A stretch of 64,000 nt of DNA, from positions 20,594-84,593 of the forward strand of contig CAUYWD010000116.1 of the NCBI GenBank assembly GCA_963576735.1. The letters are read 5' to 3'. The stretch comes from Bedellia somnulentella. Its lineage: Eukaryota > Arthropoda > Insecta > Lepidoptera > Bedelliidae. The position numbers and the translations under genes are program-made. The notes under the pieces were generated by a model, which did not search any database, was not told the origin of the DNA, and saw only the letters and a program-made list of their open reading frames with translations. This document shows positions 22,407 to 31,906 of the stretch, in pieces. Numbering within the stretch: the first letter of the stretch is position 1; the number at the start of each line of letters is the position of its first letter.

Positions 22407-22593
22407 ATAAATATAAAAAACAAGAAGTTGAGATAGTGTTTTGGTAGTTTGGATGTAAACTGGATGCAAAAAATATAGTCCACGCGGACGTAGTCGCGGG
22501 CAAAAAGCTAGTTAGCTATAATAAGCAAAAAGAACACAAAAAGGGGGTACAAAAGTCAAAAATTAATTTTAGAATCCTCCAAGCTAACCTAAC

Positions 22594-23205
22594 CTAACCT
22601 ATTATCGCCACTACTATCGCCTTATCTACCACTATTATCGCCTTGACACCCTTGCTAATCGTAGAACCCGGGCAGACCTTGTCATATTGCATAAAATTTT
22701 GAATAACGACATTGAAAGCCCCGATTTACTGCAGAAAATCAATGTAAATGTTCCTCGCATTACAACTAGACTGGAAAACCGGTTACCATTCAAAACGAAT
22801 ATTTGGCGCACAAATGTAGGCTTACACGCTCCCCTTACTCGTATGCAGAACACATGCAATAGACTTAGAGCTGACCTGGACAATTTTGATGGTAATGTTA
22901 GTAAAATCAAAGATATGAAATTATAATTGTAATTGTTATGGTCTTCTTTCTATTTGTTTTTATTATTATTGTTGTAGTATTTATTGTTTTTATTATATTA
23001 TTTGGTATTATAGTTCCTATTTTATTCCACTTAAGTCACTTAAAATTTAAAATTAAATTAATGTTCATAAAATCATAGGCATGTTGACTCAAAAGTTTTT
23101 AGGTTCTACAATGCGCATGTTGCTATGAAATGTATAGATTGGATTTGTTATCTTGTTGTAAGCAACCTGTTTTATGAGCAAATAAATAAATAATAAAAAA
23201 AAGAT
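22594..23205 (+). pseudogene. LINE C-terminal fragment with 3' tail
   Basis: The frame reads RLDTLANRRTRADLVILHKI, then LLQKINVNVPRITTR and PLTRMQNTCNRLRADLDNF, ending at 22926. This is the C-terminus of CR1/Jockey-like LINEs. About 280 bp of AT-rich 3' UTR end in AAATAAATAAATAATAAAAA near 23200. Catalytic domains are absent. A short CCTAA run (22583-22600) precedes it. Confidence 0.7.
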
Positions 23206-23334
23206 ATACTGGCCAGTACACCCTGCTGTGTACCAACTTATAATTTGTAATGATGCTTAGTTCGACGTTAGACGACATCAAAACTAGGAGGTACCTATTA
23301 CCAATTACCAAGTATGAATGAATGATTATTATAA

Positions 23335-23752
23335 AGGTAAAAGAAAAACAAAAACTTCAAATTATAAACTAAACAGAAAAAAAACAAATATTGTGACTTA
23401 AAACTATATTATTATTTTTTATTTAAAAAAGAACCGCCTTCAAAAATCCAACTGAAAAGAATAAAATAATGTGAGGAAGATATTGAAAGGAGAGTTAAAA
23501 AGGGAAACGCGGTGAATGGAGCCATGAACAGTCTGATGTTGAGCCAGTCGTTGTCAGAAAAGGCTCGAATGGCTGTGCATAATGCTGTTCTGGTTCCCAC
23601 GCTGATGTATGGTAGTGAATGTTGGGCATGGCAGAAGAAGCATGAAAGTAGAGTTAATGCAGTGGAAATGAGATCCCTCAGAAGAATATGTAATGTAAGG
23701 CTGTGTGATAGAGTGAGAAATACTGTGATCCGTGAACGAGTAGGTTTGAAAG
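23335..23752 (+). repeat. Left arm of an inverted duplication
   Basis: This stretch, including a 130-bp non-RTE part and an RTE fragment, is repeated nearly perfectly in reverse at about 29540-29950. Both arms share the same upstream flank and the same RTE truncation point, so the duplication is of genomic DNA, not two RTE insertions. The BEL element lies between the arms. Confidence 0.75.
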
Positions 23753-23761
23753 AAGAAGTTG
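23469..23761 (+). pseudogene. RTE-like LINE fragment
   Basis: The frame carries EDIERRVKKGNAVNGAMNSL and GSECWAWQKKHESRVNAVEM, then RLCDRVRNTVIRERVGL. The same protein region occurs in the longer copy at 39590-41735, so this is the post-RT C-terminal part. It stops where the BEL target duplication AATAG begins. Stop codons within the BEL LTR end the frame. Confidence 0.75.
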
Positions 23762-23766
23762 AATAG

Positions 23767-24151
23767 TGAAGGATAGCAGGCTGTTGTGCGCCTGCTGCTC
23801 GTTCACGAAGTTGACCCACGTTGTAGGGGCCTCGAAGAATATGGTGGAGTAGACGAAATGAAAAGCAGTTATGCTGCGACTAGGGTTTACTGCTTTTAAC
23901 TGTTACAATAATATATGTGAATTTATATGGACTCTATACAGTATGAATTATGAATAAAATGACTCTGAACAATCTAATCGTCTTCTTGTCTTGAAATTCT
24001 TCAAAATGTGAAAAAAAGATGCAGCAGGCATCTCGGTTTTATACGCGAAGCTGTTTGTCTCCTTTCTGATGGCGCTTGACGTGACTGACGCGCCTCTGGA
24101 TTGTTTGTGTTTTGAGCCCGTTAAAGCACTTGGATCCAAGTGTCTTTAACA
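23767..24151 (-). repeat. 3' LTR of BEL element 2
   Basis: On the minus strand it starts TGTTAAAGACACTTGGATCC and ends TATCCTTCA. The same length as 28785-29169, with about one visible difference. Confidence 0.9.
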
Positions 24152-24178
24152 TACTGGGGGGCCATTGAAGACGAGTCT

Positions 24179-24899
24179 TCAATCTTCTTCTACAAGTAGG
24201 CACAAGCGATTTATGGCTCGCCTTACTGTCGATTGCATGGTCTTGATATCGGCCACTTTCGGGACACCATCTGCTCCTGGATATAGTTTAGTGACTCGCC
24301 CTCTTCGCCATAACAGAGGTGGAGAGTTATCTTCGCTTATTAGGACAAGATCACCCATGCGCAAGTCTCTACATCTTACTCGCCATTGAGTTCGCTGTTG
24401 TAGCTCTGATAAATATTCCCTGTGCCATCTCCTCCAAAATGTTTGCCGTAGCTGCTCCAACAGTTGAAAGCGATCCAATCTCTTCGTCGGTAAGTCTGCC
24501 AGATCCGGTGATGGAAGAGCCGTGAGTGACCTGCCGAGGAGAAAGTGTCCCGGTGTGAGAACTGCCAAATCATTTGGGGAGGAGGAAAGGGGAGCGATGG
24601 GTCTACTGTTGAGGATAGCCTCAACCTGGGCAAAAAGAGAAGATAATTCCTCGAATGTGAGGTGGGTGTTACCCATGATGCGTTTAATGTGAAACTTAGC
24701 AAGCTTAATGCCAGCTTCCGCGCTTCCGTTGAAATTAGGGGCGTAAACCGGGCAAAATCTAAAGTTAATATTTTGAACATTAGCAAACTGCACAAATGAG
24801 TCTTTATTGTCGTTAAAAAATGAATTTATTTCCTTAGCTGCGGCAACGAAATTTCGCCCATTGTCACAAAATATTTCCGTGGGTTTTCCCCTGGCGAAA
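24179..24899 (-). pseudogene. BEL element 2 integrase C-terminal half
   Basis: The minus frame opens at 24899 with FARGKPTEIFCDNGRNFVAA (second catalytic Asp) and continues through CPVYAPNFNGSAEAGIKLAK (catalytic Glu), then LSSLFAQVEAILNSRP and the DUF5641 block (WRVRCRDLRMGDLVLI, NRLCLL), ending at 24179. The zinc domain and first Asp are absent, so the enzyme is dead. At 24899 homology ends sharply at an AT-rich filler. It is closely similar in sequence to the C-terminus of the intact BEL protein at 33580-38844. Confidence 0.85.
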
Positions 24900-25271
24900 A
24901 TAAAAGCATAAAGAAATTATGATGATGACCACCGTTGATGATGATGATAATCATGGTGATTTATCATCGCACTGATTCAAATACATCAGATAAATGAATC
25001 CAAAAAATATATATATATGCTAAAGTTCAAAGTCGATGAACTTGTGAGGTCAACTACCTCGATGTCAATGACCTTTAGGTAGTCAGCTGTTTACTGTATC
25101 TAGAAGGAAAGACATAATAAAATAGCAAATAATGATTGATCCATGTGTAGGATGATGTAAAGTGTATAAGTATTGTATAAAGTAAAATATTTGTATATAA
25201 ATGTAAATTAAAAGTAAACCATAAACAATTGTTGAATGTTTGTTGTGTATGAATTCATTCAACTTAGGTTA
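24900..25271. other. Filler at BEL element 2 deletion
   Basis: AT-rich non-coding DNA between the gag-protease frame and the integrase remnant. It includes a GATGATGAT tract (about 24930) and an imperfect palindrome GTTGAATG...CATTCAAC (about 25234-25262). It does not resemble BEL RT. It may be an inserted short repeat. Confidence 0.5.
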
Positions 25272-27485
25272 TTAATAACCAATTGGTTTTGGTAAGGTGT
25301 AAGTATCACCAAGACGGTAATCTGCTGCCTTGAGTGGGCTGAGAGGACAGAAACGTCTAGTTTTTAGTCTATGAGTTCTAGTTAACTTGGTAAAAGAACT
25401 GCTACTAACAAAATTACAAGTTTGTGAATTTTGTGGTAATGAATGGGAAATCTTGCCAGCTATAATCCAGCCTAGCTGTGAATGATGCAGCATGGGTAGG
25501 CCTGGACCTAAGGTGAGCCTTTCGGAGCCAAGTAGATCCCAGAATAGATCGCCTCCAATCATAATGTCAACCTTTAGTGGTTGATTGAATTGAGGATCAG
25601 CTAATGTGATAGCTGAGGGAAGAGTGATATTTGAAACATCAATGGCTTCATTAGAATGCCTTTTTGCTATGGAAGGCAACACCAAAAAGGTGTGAAGATG
25701 TGAGTATGTGCCAGTGCGGGCACGAATTAACGCTGAGCACTGATGTGGTCTCAGGTTAAGAAAGGTGTTCCCAACGCCTGCAACACTGTTGTGTATTGAG
25801 GGTGTGGAAGCTAACTTAAGGCGATTCCTTAAGTCAGCGGAAAGAAAAGAGTAGTCAGAGGCGCTATCTAGCAAGCATCTGACTGTCTCCACCTTACCAT
25901 TTTGGGGATTGATGATGTCAATCATGGCGGTGGAGCGAATGATCCCTGAAGGGGAAACTGGAGGACTGAGAGAAAGCGACTGAGGCATTGAAGTGACAGG
26001 ATGTGATGATGGAGCAACATCATTTTGAAGAAGGGGAGAGCTGTGTAGCAGAGTGTGATGGCGTCCACCACACTTACGACAGTCTCCATAGGGACACTTG
26101 GCAACCATATGGTCAGACCGAAGGCAATTTGTGCAAACCTTAAGCCCAGTGACCCTACTCCGTCTGTCAGCCAATGTGAGCTTTCTGAAACGTAAGCATC
26201 GGAACAGTAAATGTTTACCCTTGCAAAGGGGGCACTTGAAATTAGTATTAGTTGTAACTGTTGATGCTAGAGTGGCATTGGGTAAACGTGAGGGCAATTG
26301 AGGATTGCTAGCCTCATCGCTTACCTTACCTGAAGTGGAAACAATAAAGGCTTGAGGTGGATTTATTGTTTGTTTAATATGATTGTTACTATGATAGTGT
26401 TTTAAATCATGACTATTATTATTATTATTATGACTGTTGTTTGAACCCTGTGATGTGTTAGCCCTTACCTTACTTTGAGGTAATGTCTCTAAAATGTCAG
26501 CTCTTATCTTTAAAAATTCTTTTAAGTCATTAAAGGTTGGCAACTCTGAATGAAGATTGCCTTTGTATTCTTCCCATTTGATATTAGTATTTAAATCAAA
26601 CTTTGAGGAAGCTAAATAAATTAAAATAGAATCCCAGTGTTGAACTGGTTGACCTAAAGTCTGTAAAGCCCTAACATTCTTGGTGTTGTGATCACTTAAA
26701 AACCTAAGAGACTTGTCTGATTCACTCTGCATAACCTTGAGATTAAAAAGTGCACTAAGGTGATTATTAACTAATTGTTTTGTATTGTTATACCTTTCAC
26801 ATAATATATTCCATGCTTCTACATAATTGAAATCAGATACCTCAAGATTTGCTATAACCCTGGCTGCTTCACCTTGTAGGTATGAGCAGAGGTAATGAAA
26901 TTTATGAATAGGTTTAATATGATTATTACTGTGAATTAATGATTCAAATGTATCTCTGAATTCAAGCCATTTGAAGTATGAACCATCAAACTTAGGTATA
27001 GTGATTTCAGGTAGCCTAAACCCCATTGTGCCTTGACCATTACAGTGGCATGGATGGGAGGCCTTTGACCCTTCAGTGGCATCTTGGAATTGGTCTGTAG
27101 GTTTGTTGACACCGAGCAGATTTCGTGCCTTCACAATATAAGAACAGAATTCATTTGATATGAGTTCTCTTTCATCTAATTCATAATCTAAGTTACTAAA
27201 ATTAAGAGCTTCCATTTGTGATTGCAGGTGTTCAAATTGAGAGTTTAACTCCAAAAACTTATCTAGCTTTAATGATAACATTTGTTCATCCCTTGATGTC
27301 AATGGATGGGATTCACAATACTCTAATAAATTTAATAAATATTTTTTAAAGTGGGTTATTTGCCCTTTGATGGAACTGCGTTTATACTTGAGTACAGTAT
27401 ATTCATCGCTTGCCATTTTGGCAGGGCTTGAGCTTCGACTGGCATGAGCAGTATTTGTTTTTACTGATAATTCACTGTCAGTCAT
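25272..27485 (-). CDS. gag: BEL element 2 gag-protease
   Basis: An open 737-codon frame. Residues 155-330 form the DUF1759 capsid-like region (IPKFDGSYFKWLEFRDTFES, then CSYLQGEAARVIANLEVS). Three Cys/His clusters follow at about 430-500: CPLCKGKH, CTNCLRSDHMVAKC and CRKCGGRHHTLLH. The DUF1758 protease reads RCLLDSASDYSFLSADL, with Asp-Ser-Ala at the active site, and LGWIIAGK. The frame ends shortly after RLGDTYTLPK, the beginning of the RT-linked region in the intact BEL copy, because of the deletion. Gag could still form particles. Confidence 0.85.
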   Translation of the reverse strand: MTDSELSVKTNTAHASRSSSPAKMASDEYTVLKYKRSSIKGQITHFKKYLLNLLEYCESHPLTSRDEQMLSLKLDKFLELNSQFEHLQSQMEALNFSNLDYELDERELISNEFCSYIVKARNLLGVNKPTDQFQDATEGSKASHPCHCNGQGTMGFRLPEITIPKFDGSYFKWLEFRDTFESLIHSNNHIKPIHKFHYLCSYLQGEAARVIANLEVSDFNYVEAWNILCERYNNTKQLVNNHLSALFNLKVMQSESDKSLRFLSDHNTKNVRALQTLGQPVQHWDSILIYLASSKFDLNTNIKWEEYKGNLHSELPTFNDLKEFLKIRADILETLPQSKVRANTSQGSNNSHNNNNNSHDLKHYHSNNHIKQTINPPQAFIVSTSGKVSDEASNPQLPSRLPNATLASTVTTNTNFKCPLCKGKHLLFRCLRFRKLTLADRRSRVTGLKVCTNCLRSDHMVAKCPYGDCRKCGGRHHTLLHSSPLLQNDVAPSSHPVTSMPQSLSLSPPVSPSGIIRSTAMIDIINPQNGKVETVRCLLDSASDYSFLSADLRNRLKLASTPSIHNSVAGVGNTFLNLRPHQCSALIRARTGTYSHLHTFLVLPSIAKRHSNEAIDVSNITLPSAITLADPQFNQPLKVDIMIGGDLFWDLLGSERLTLGPGLPMLHHSQLGWIIAGKISHSLPQNSQTCNFVSSSSFTKLTRTHRLKTRRFCPLSPLKAADYRLGDTYTLPKPIGY

Positions 27486-28764
27486 TTTGAAAAGGAAATT
27501 AATAATTGATAAGTAACTAGTTAAGTGAAAGGTTCTGTATATAGATAAATTTCTGGAGTTAATTGTTATAGTAAAGGGTGTGGCAAGAATGTAAAATTAA
27601 AGTAAATTGTAAACCGGTTTACGCTCCTTGTGAAGGTGACGCCGCTGGAGACAACAGGCAGCAGCTGAATGATGCAGGCCTGCGTTCCTCGGTGAAGTTC
27701 ACGTTCACTGAAATTGTTTGAAACAGTAGTAAGTATGTATCCCTGAATCGTTTGGTAGAGCGGAAACTGGCATGAAACTAACCAATATTAAGTTTGTATA
27801 TTGAAATTAATTGAATTAAGTGAAGAGTTGATTGATATGCTGCTAGAGTTGCCGGCACATGTGAGGTATGAGTACCTTAACTGCTGCCTTTACTTAATTG
27901 AGTGAATGTATATAAGCAAAGTGAGTCAATGATTCACATGTGCACTTGATGGCTGTAGAAAATATATGGTTGATTAACCTAAGTGAAGAGCATGTGGTTT
28001 TGTAAAATTAGTTATGTTGCTCACTAGTTTTACAAAAACACTAAAATGCCAAAGTGAAGTTAAATATTGAAAACTAAGTAATTGATGCAAGACAAGGCTG
28101 AAATTCTGATATTGATATGATTAAGAAACTATTTAAGTTGGCATGTGGTATGAAACATAACCTGGATGTCCTTAATAGAGTGCGCTGATTCCACTTGGTG
28201 AGGCGTTGGAGCCTGTTAGATGAATTGCTGTAAGGTTAAGTTGCAATTATCTTTGTAAATGTTATGCGCTAACTCTGTAGCACATGGGAGGCCTATGTCA
28301 TACACTGGATCACAGAAACCAGCGGCTGTGGCTCAGAAATAGCTGAGTGGTGATTGCCTTGTGCAATCAGTTCAACTTTAATTTCATCATGTGGACTATG
28401 CCGTTGAGAATCTATTCTAACCTCAAAATTTTTAAGAAATAAATGGGAAGTAATGTGCTTTCTAGGTAATTAAATAGATTTATGATAAGATTGATGTAAA
28501 ATACAAAGGGATTGCTGAGATATTAATGGATGTAAATTGATTATCTTGACTAATTTGCCCGTGGTGAGGGGTTTTAAGGTGAGGAAAAGAAAGGAATGAT
28601 TGGCTCACGACACTCTCCTCGGTAAGATGCTGGCAGGTGGGATGGCTGCTGTGTCCAACCCTTGGACCTGGCTTCTTCACCGGCGGCTTGGCGTGGCGTG
28701 GCGTAGTCCTCCTTTTCTCTCTCTCGTGCTGCTGGTGGTGCCTCTGCTGCGTAGGCTGACTGAA
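27486..28764 (-). other. BEL element 2 leader
   Basis: About 1.28 kb between primer site and gag start, non-coding and rich in short frames. Long leaders are usual for BEL elements and might hold packaging signals; none is identified. Confidence 0.5.
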
Positions 28765-28782
28765 GTCCCTGTTCGGGCGCCA
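28765..28782 (-). promoter_or_regulatory. tRNA-Lys primer binding site of BEL element 2
   Basis: The minus strand reads TGGCGCCCGAACAGGGAC, the standard complement of the tRNA-Lys 3' end, two bases inside the 5' LTR. It primes minus-strand DNA synthesis. Confidence 0.9.
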
Positions 28783-28784
28783 AA

Positions 28785-29169
28785 TGAAGGATAGCAGGCT
28801 GTTGTGCGCCTGCTGCTCGTTCACGAAGTTGACCCACGTTGTAGGGGCCTCGAAGAATATGGTGGAGTAGACGAAATGAAAAGCAGTTATGCTGCGACTA
28901 GGGTTTACTGCTTTTAACTGTTACAATAATATATGTGAAGTTATATGGACTCTATACAGTATGAATTATGAATAAAATGACTCTGAACAATCTAATCGTC
29001 TTCTTGTCTTGAAATTCTTCAAAATGTGAAAAAAAGATGCAGCAGGCATCTCGGTTTTATACGCGAAGCTGTTTGTCTCCTTTCTGATGGCGCTTGACGT
29101 GACTGACGCGCCTCTGGATTGTTTGTGTTTTGAGCCCGTTAAAGCACTTGGATCCAAGTGTCTTTAACA
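28785..29169 (-). repeat. 5' LTR of BEL element 2
   Basis: 385 bp, the same ends as the left copy, with the primer site beside it. It should hold the element's promoter. Confidence 0.9.
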
Positions 29170-29207
29170 AATAGAGTTGTACATAATAAAATAAATAACT
29201 TACTTAC

Positions 29208-29830
29208 TTACTTATACTCACGCCCATTATTCCTATTGGGGTAGGCAGAGACTATCGATCGCCACTTAGTACGATCTTGAAAAACCTCTCTTGCTTCCCT
29301 TACATTCATTATCCTTCTCATACATGCTCTTTTATTCTTCTCACTTCGGACCCCCGCCTTTATAAGAACGTTTTCTATCTGGTCAAGAAACGTTTTACGA
29401 GGCCGTCCTCTACTAACATTCCCATCCACATTGGCTCTATATATCTCTTTCGCTACTTTATTTTCATACATCCTCTCTATGTGCCCAAACCACCTCAACA
29501 TTCCTTTTTCTATCTTGCATACTACGTCATCTTTCAAACCTACTCGTTCACGGATCACAGTATTTCTCACTCTATCACACAGCCTTACATTACATATACT
29601 TCTGAGGGATCTCATTTCCACTGCATTAACTCTACTTTCATGCTTCTTCTGCCATGCCCAACATTCACTACCATACATCAGCGTGGGAACCAGAACAGCA
29701 TTATGCACAGCCATTCGAGCCTTTTCTGACAACGACTGGCTCAACATCAGACTGTTCATGGCTCCATTCACCGCGTTTCCCTTTTTAACTCTCCTTTCAA
29801 TATCTTCCTCACATTATTTTATTCTTTTCA
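29208..29830 (-). pseudogene. RTE-like LINE 3' fragment
   Basis: 187 codons from MNGAMNSLMLSQSLSEKARM through RRFGHIER-like WFGHIERMYENKVAK to TKWRSIVSAYPNRN, followed by the RTE-type 3' tail (ACTTACTTACTTAT on the plus strand, 29190-29215). It is the C-terminal part only. Its 5' part is the right arm of the inverted duplication with 23335-23752. Confidence 0.8.
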
Positions 29831-29950
29831 GTTGGATTTTTGAAGGCGGTTCTTTTTTAAATAAAAAATAATAATATAGTTTTAAGTAACAATATTTGTT
29901 TTTTTTCTGTTTAGTTTATAATTTGAAGTTTTTGTTTTTCTTTTTTATTT
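29831..29950 (-). repeat. Right arm of inverted duplication (non-RTE part)
   Basis: The reverse complement matches 23335-23468, including GAACCGCCTTCAAAAATCC and ACAAAAACTTCAAATTATAA. The whole right arm runs from about 29540 to here. Confidence 0.75.
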
Positions 29951-30660
29951 TATACTTTTTAGTGATAAGTTCTTAAATCACTCTGAGTTTTTTTAGTGAA
30001 TAAGTGATAGTTTTTTAGAGATAAGTTTTACTGTCCGTTTATTTTATAGTTTTTTTAATAGGTAGTGATAATATTTGTTATTATGACTTTAGCTTACTTG
30101 TTACTATTTTGTTTACCTGCGGGCCTAGGTAGAAAATCAAAGGATGCTTTAAGGAAAAGTCGCGTAATGGAGAACGAAACACCCATCGAAAAAAAACAAA
30201 GACTTCAGCAGAGCAAGCACGAGCCGTATTTCAACTAGTTATCGCGTGGGATAAAGCAGACGCAGATCTTTTACGCACTTACTTAGTATCGTATACTGCC
30301 ATCTCATTCTAACCGTTATCGTGTCGATAACTCGTGCTTGCCCTTCAGAATGAGAGAGATCGTCAGCGTGCTGCTCTTGCTGCCGAAACAGATGAGCAAA
30401 GAGAAGTTCACCTATCACAAATGCGAAGAAACACTCTTATATGTATGTAGCGTTGAGTCGTGTAAAATCCCTTGATGAGATGGCTTTAAGTGATATAGAT
30501 TCAAAGAAATTACTTAACCATCCCCATGACGAAAGAGCCTTGATTGAAATGACCAGAATGAAAAACATGATGTTGCAATATATATTTTTTTCTTCAATAT
30601 AATTAAGAGTAATGTATTCATGTTTTTATATACTTTTTTGTTTATTAATTTAGTAACTCT
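29951..30660 (+). pseudogene. Possible Helitron N-terminal relic
   Basis: Short decayed frames read ENETPIEKKQRLQQSKHE and AAETDEQREVHLSQMRRNT. The repeated pattern of ET-x-E-x-R and L-x-x-x-R resembles the charged segment found in some animal Helitron proteins. Stops separate the pieces, and a small TIR element lies between them at 30211-30342. The rest is AT-rich. This is a weak, motif-only call. Confidence 0.35.
30211..30342. mobile_element. Small TIR element (possible hAT MITE)
   Basis: Inverted ends GCAAGCACGAG and CTCGTGCTTGC bound about 130 bp. The flanks CTTCAGCA and CTTCAGAA give an 8-bp duplication with one mismatch, which suits hAT elements. No coding capacity. It splits the KQRLQQ and AAETDEQ frames. 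Confidence 0.55.
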
Positions 30661-30661
30661 G

Positions 30662-30992
30662 TTTATTTATAAATAAAAGATGTTATTAAAGGAAAGAAAA
30701 ATTTCAACACTGGCGGGGTTCGAACCCGCGACCTTCGGGTATACGCCCCCGTCGCTCTGCTGACTGACTAACTGAGCTACAGTGTCAGTTGGCATCCAGC
30801 GCGAAATTCCTCTATCCTTTGTTTCTTTTTTTTACACGTTCAAGTAGTGTTTGCGTTTCCTACCTCCGAATTTTTAACTAATTCGGACGGCCATTTGTCT
30901 ACCTTTTCAGATAGAATGCAAATGTTGGAAACGCCTAACTATCACATAATTCAATGTTTTTTGACATGAATTCCTCATGTGGGGATTATTAC
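30662..30992 (-). repeat. tRNA-related SINE-like repeat, copy 1
   Basis: On the minus strand GACACTG (30779-30785) opens a tRNA-like fold: TAGCTCAGTTAG (A box), CCCGAAGGTCGCGGGTTCGA (B box/T arm) and CAGTGTT closing the acceptor stem with 7 pairs. A 200-bp block lies 5' (CAACTGACAC back to TCCCCACATGAGG). An AT-rich tail ends in CATCTTTTATTTATAA. The D and anticodon regions are too long for a standard tRNA, so it is a tRNA-derived repeat or pseudogene. A second unit follows directly. Confidence 0.65.
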
Positions 30993-31075
30993 TTATAAAT
31001 AAAAGATGTTATTAAAGGAAAGAAAAATTTCAACACTGGCGGGGTTCGTACCCGCGACCTTCGGGTATACGCCCC
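30993..31075 (-). repeat. tRNA-related repeat copy 2, left piece
   Basis: It repeats the AT tail and T arm of copy 1 (GGGGTTCGTACCCGCGACC on the plus strand), then stops at the BEL LTR at 31076. The remainder lies at about 39118-39352. Confidence 0.7.
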
Positions 31076-31295
31076 TGTCTACGCCGATCATTTCAACGGT
31101 AGCGCAAGCAACTGACTTGTCATTGGCCTCCCCCCGCGCCCGCGCCTACTCAAGACGAACTACGGCTGAGAGCGCCTCCCGCCGCTCTGCCACTCTTACT
31201 CTCCACCTCCACCGCGTCGGAATAAATTATTAATTTTGTATTTAATTGGAAATTAAATTGTTTAAATCAATTTAAGTCTTTTATGTTTTATTAAC
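31076..31295 (+). repeat. 5' LTR of BEL element 3
   Basis: It starts TGTCTACGCCGATCATTTCA and ends TTTATTAAC. GC-rich in the first half. No difference from 38898-39117 was seen. Confidence 0.9.
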
Positions 31296-31303
31296 ATAAA
31301 AAG

Positions 31304-31321
31304 TGGCGACCGTGACAGGAC
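31304..31321 (+). promoter_or_regulatory. tRNA-Arg-type primer binding site
   Basis: TGGCGACCGTGACAGGAC, eight bases after the 5' LTR. This is the form I associate with tRNA-Arg priming, as in the Drosophila 412 family; the tRNA identity is from memory. Confidence 0.75.
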
Positions 31322-31866
31322 CTGCAATCTATAATACGGAATTTAACGATATTTTGCGAGTTCTCTAACCGCCGCCGTGTGGAGACAACATCGGATCGCG
31401 CGCCTACCGTGCAATTAGCAACGACGCCGCTCAACGCCAGCCGGCCGCCTACGCCTGCCAGCCCATTGCGCCGCATTCCCGAGCCACACCGGAGATCCCG
31501 AGTCAGCCAGCAGCGCCACCCGGAGCATACTCCAGCCAGCCAGCCTGCCTGTCTAAATTTGCCGAGGGCCTCTACTTCCACGGGAAGAAGACTTCGCGAC
31601 CACTTAGCAGCCAGCAGCGCCCGGATATCGCTTCCTACCAGCCTGCCTGTCTATCATAACTGTGAGCTCGTTCCTTTCTTTATTCCTACTTTTCTTTCCC
31701 TTCGAATTTAGCGAATTGTGATTTGGTTCCTCATATGTTTATGATACTTACAAAACTAGCTTACTTTAACCGTTACTAGCATACAGTTTTAGTAATTAAA
31801 CAGTTTAAAATAATTTTCAAAATCACGGTTATTTCGATATACCGGCATTTTAAATTGTTTTTCTCA

Positions 31867-31867
<1 letters not shown>
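31322..31867 (+). other. BEL element 3 leader, first part
   Basis: A GC-rich stretch (31360-31640) with CCAGCCAGC-type repeats, then AT-rich DNA. No protein is recognised; short frames on both strands are probably by chance. Confidence 0.5.

Positions 31868-31906
<39 letters not shown>

Larger units (their letters stand above)
13561..22511 (+). mobile_element. Helitron-like insertion carrying nested elements
   Basis: The left end is TCCATACTAATTAATATTAT and the right end is GCGGGCAAAAAGCTAG. Both termini match the compact copy at 58491-59628. The insertion lies between A (13560) and T (22512). Joining the flanks gives GGTAA|TTAGCTATAA, which exists uninterrupted in the adjacent repeat unit at 13207-13222. 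The absence of a target duplication and A^T targeting are Helitron features. The 8951-bp length is due to later insertions; Helitron-like DNA can be recognised near 13561-13960 and 17078-17098 and, after the gypsy copy, at 22412-22511. Confidence 0.8.
23767..29169 (-). mobile_element. BEL/Pao element with pol deletion (element 2)
   Basis: Two 385-bp LTRs in direct orientation flank 4.6 kb coding on the minus strand, with AATAG target duplications at 23762-23766 and 29170-29174. The primer site next to the right (5') LTR is a perfect 18-nt tRNA-Lys type. Gag-protease is open, but RT, RNase H and the first half of integrase are missing, replaced by about 370 bp of unrelated DNA. The element must depend on other BEL copies for reverse transcription. 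A structure this complete (LTR ends TG/CA, PBS, TSD) marks a genuine insertion. Confidence 0.9.

Noticed and set aside
22583..22600. CCTAA repeats resembling insect telomeric TTAGG
   Set aside because: Only about three units in the interior of a repeat-rich region; too short for telomeric DNA.
28480..28837. Minus-strand frames of 87 and 114 codons near the BEL LTR
   Set aside because: They span the LTR, primer site and leader, so they cannot be ordinary coding regions.
30700..30785. Functional tRNA gene
   Set aside because: Acceptor and T arms fit, but the D arm is expanded and no standard 7-base anticodon loop on a 5-bp stem can be drawn; a tRNA-derived repeat is more likely.
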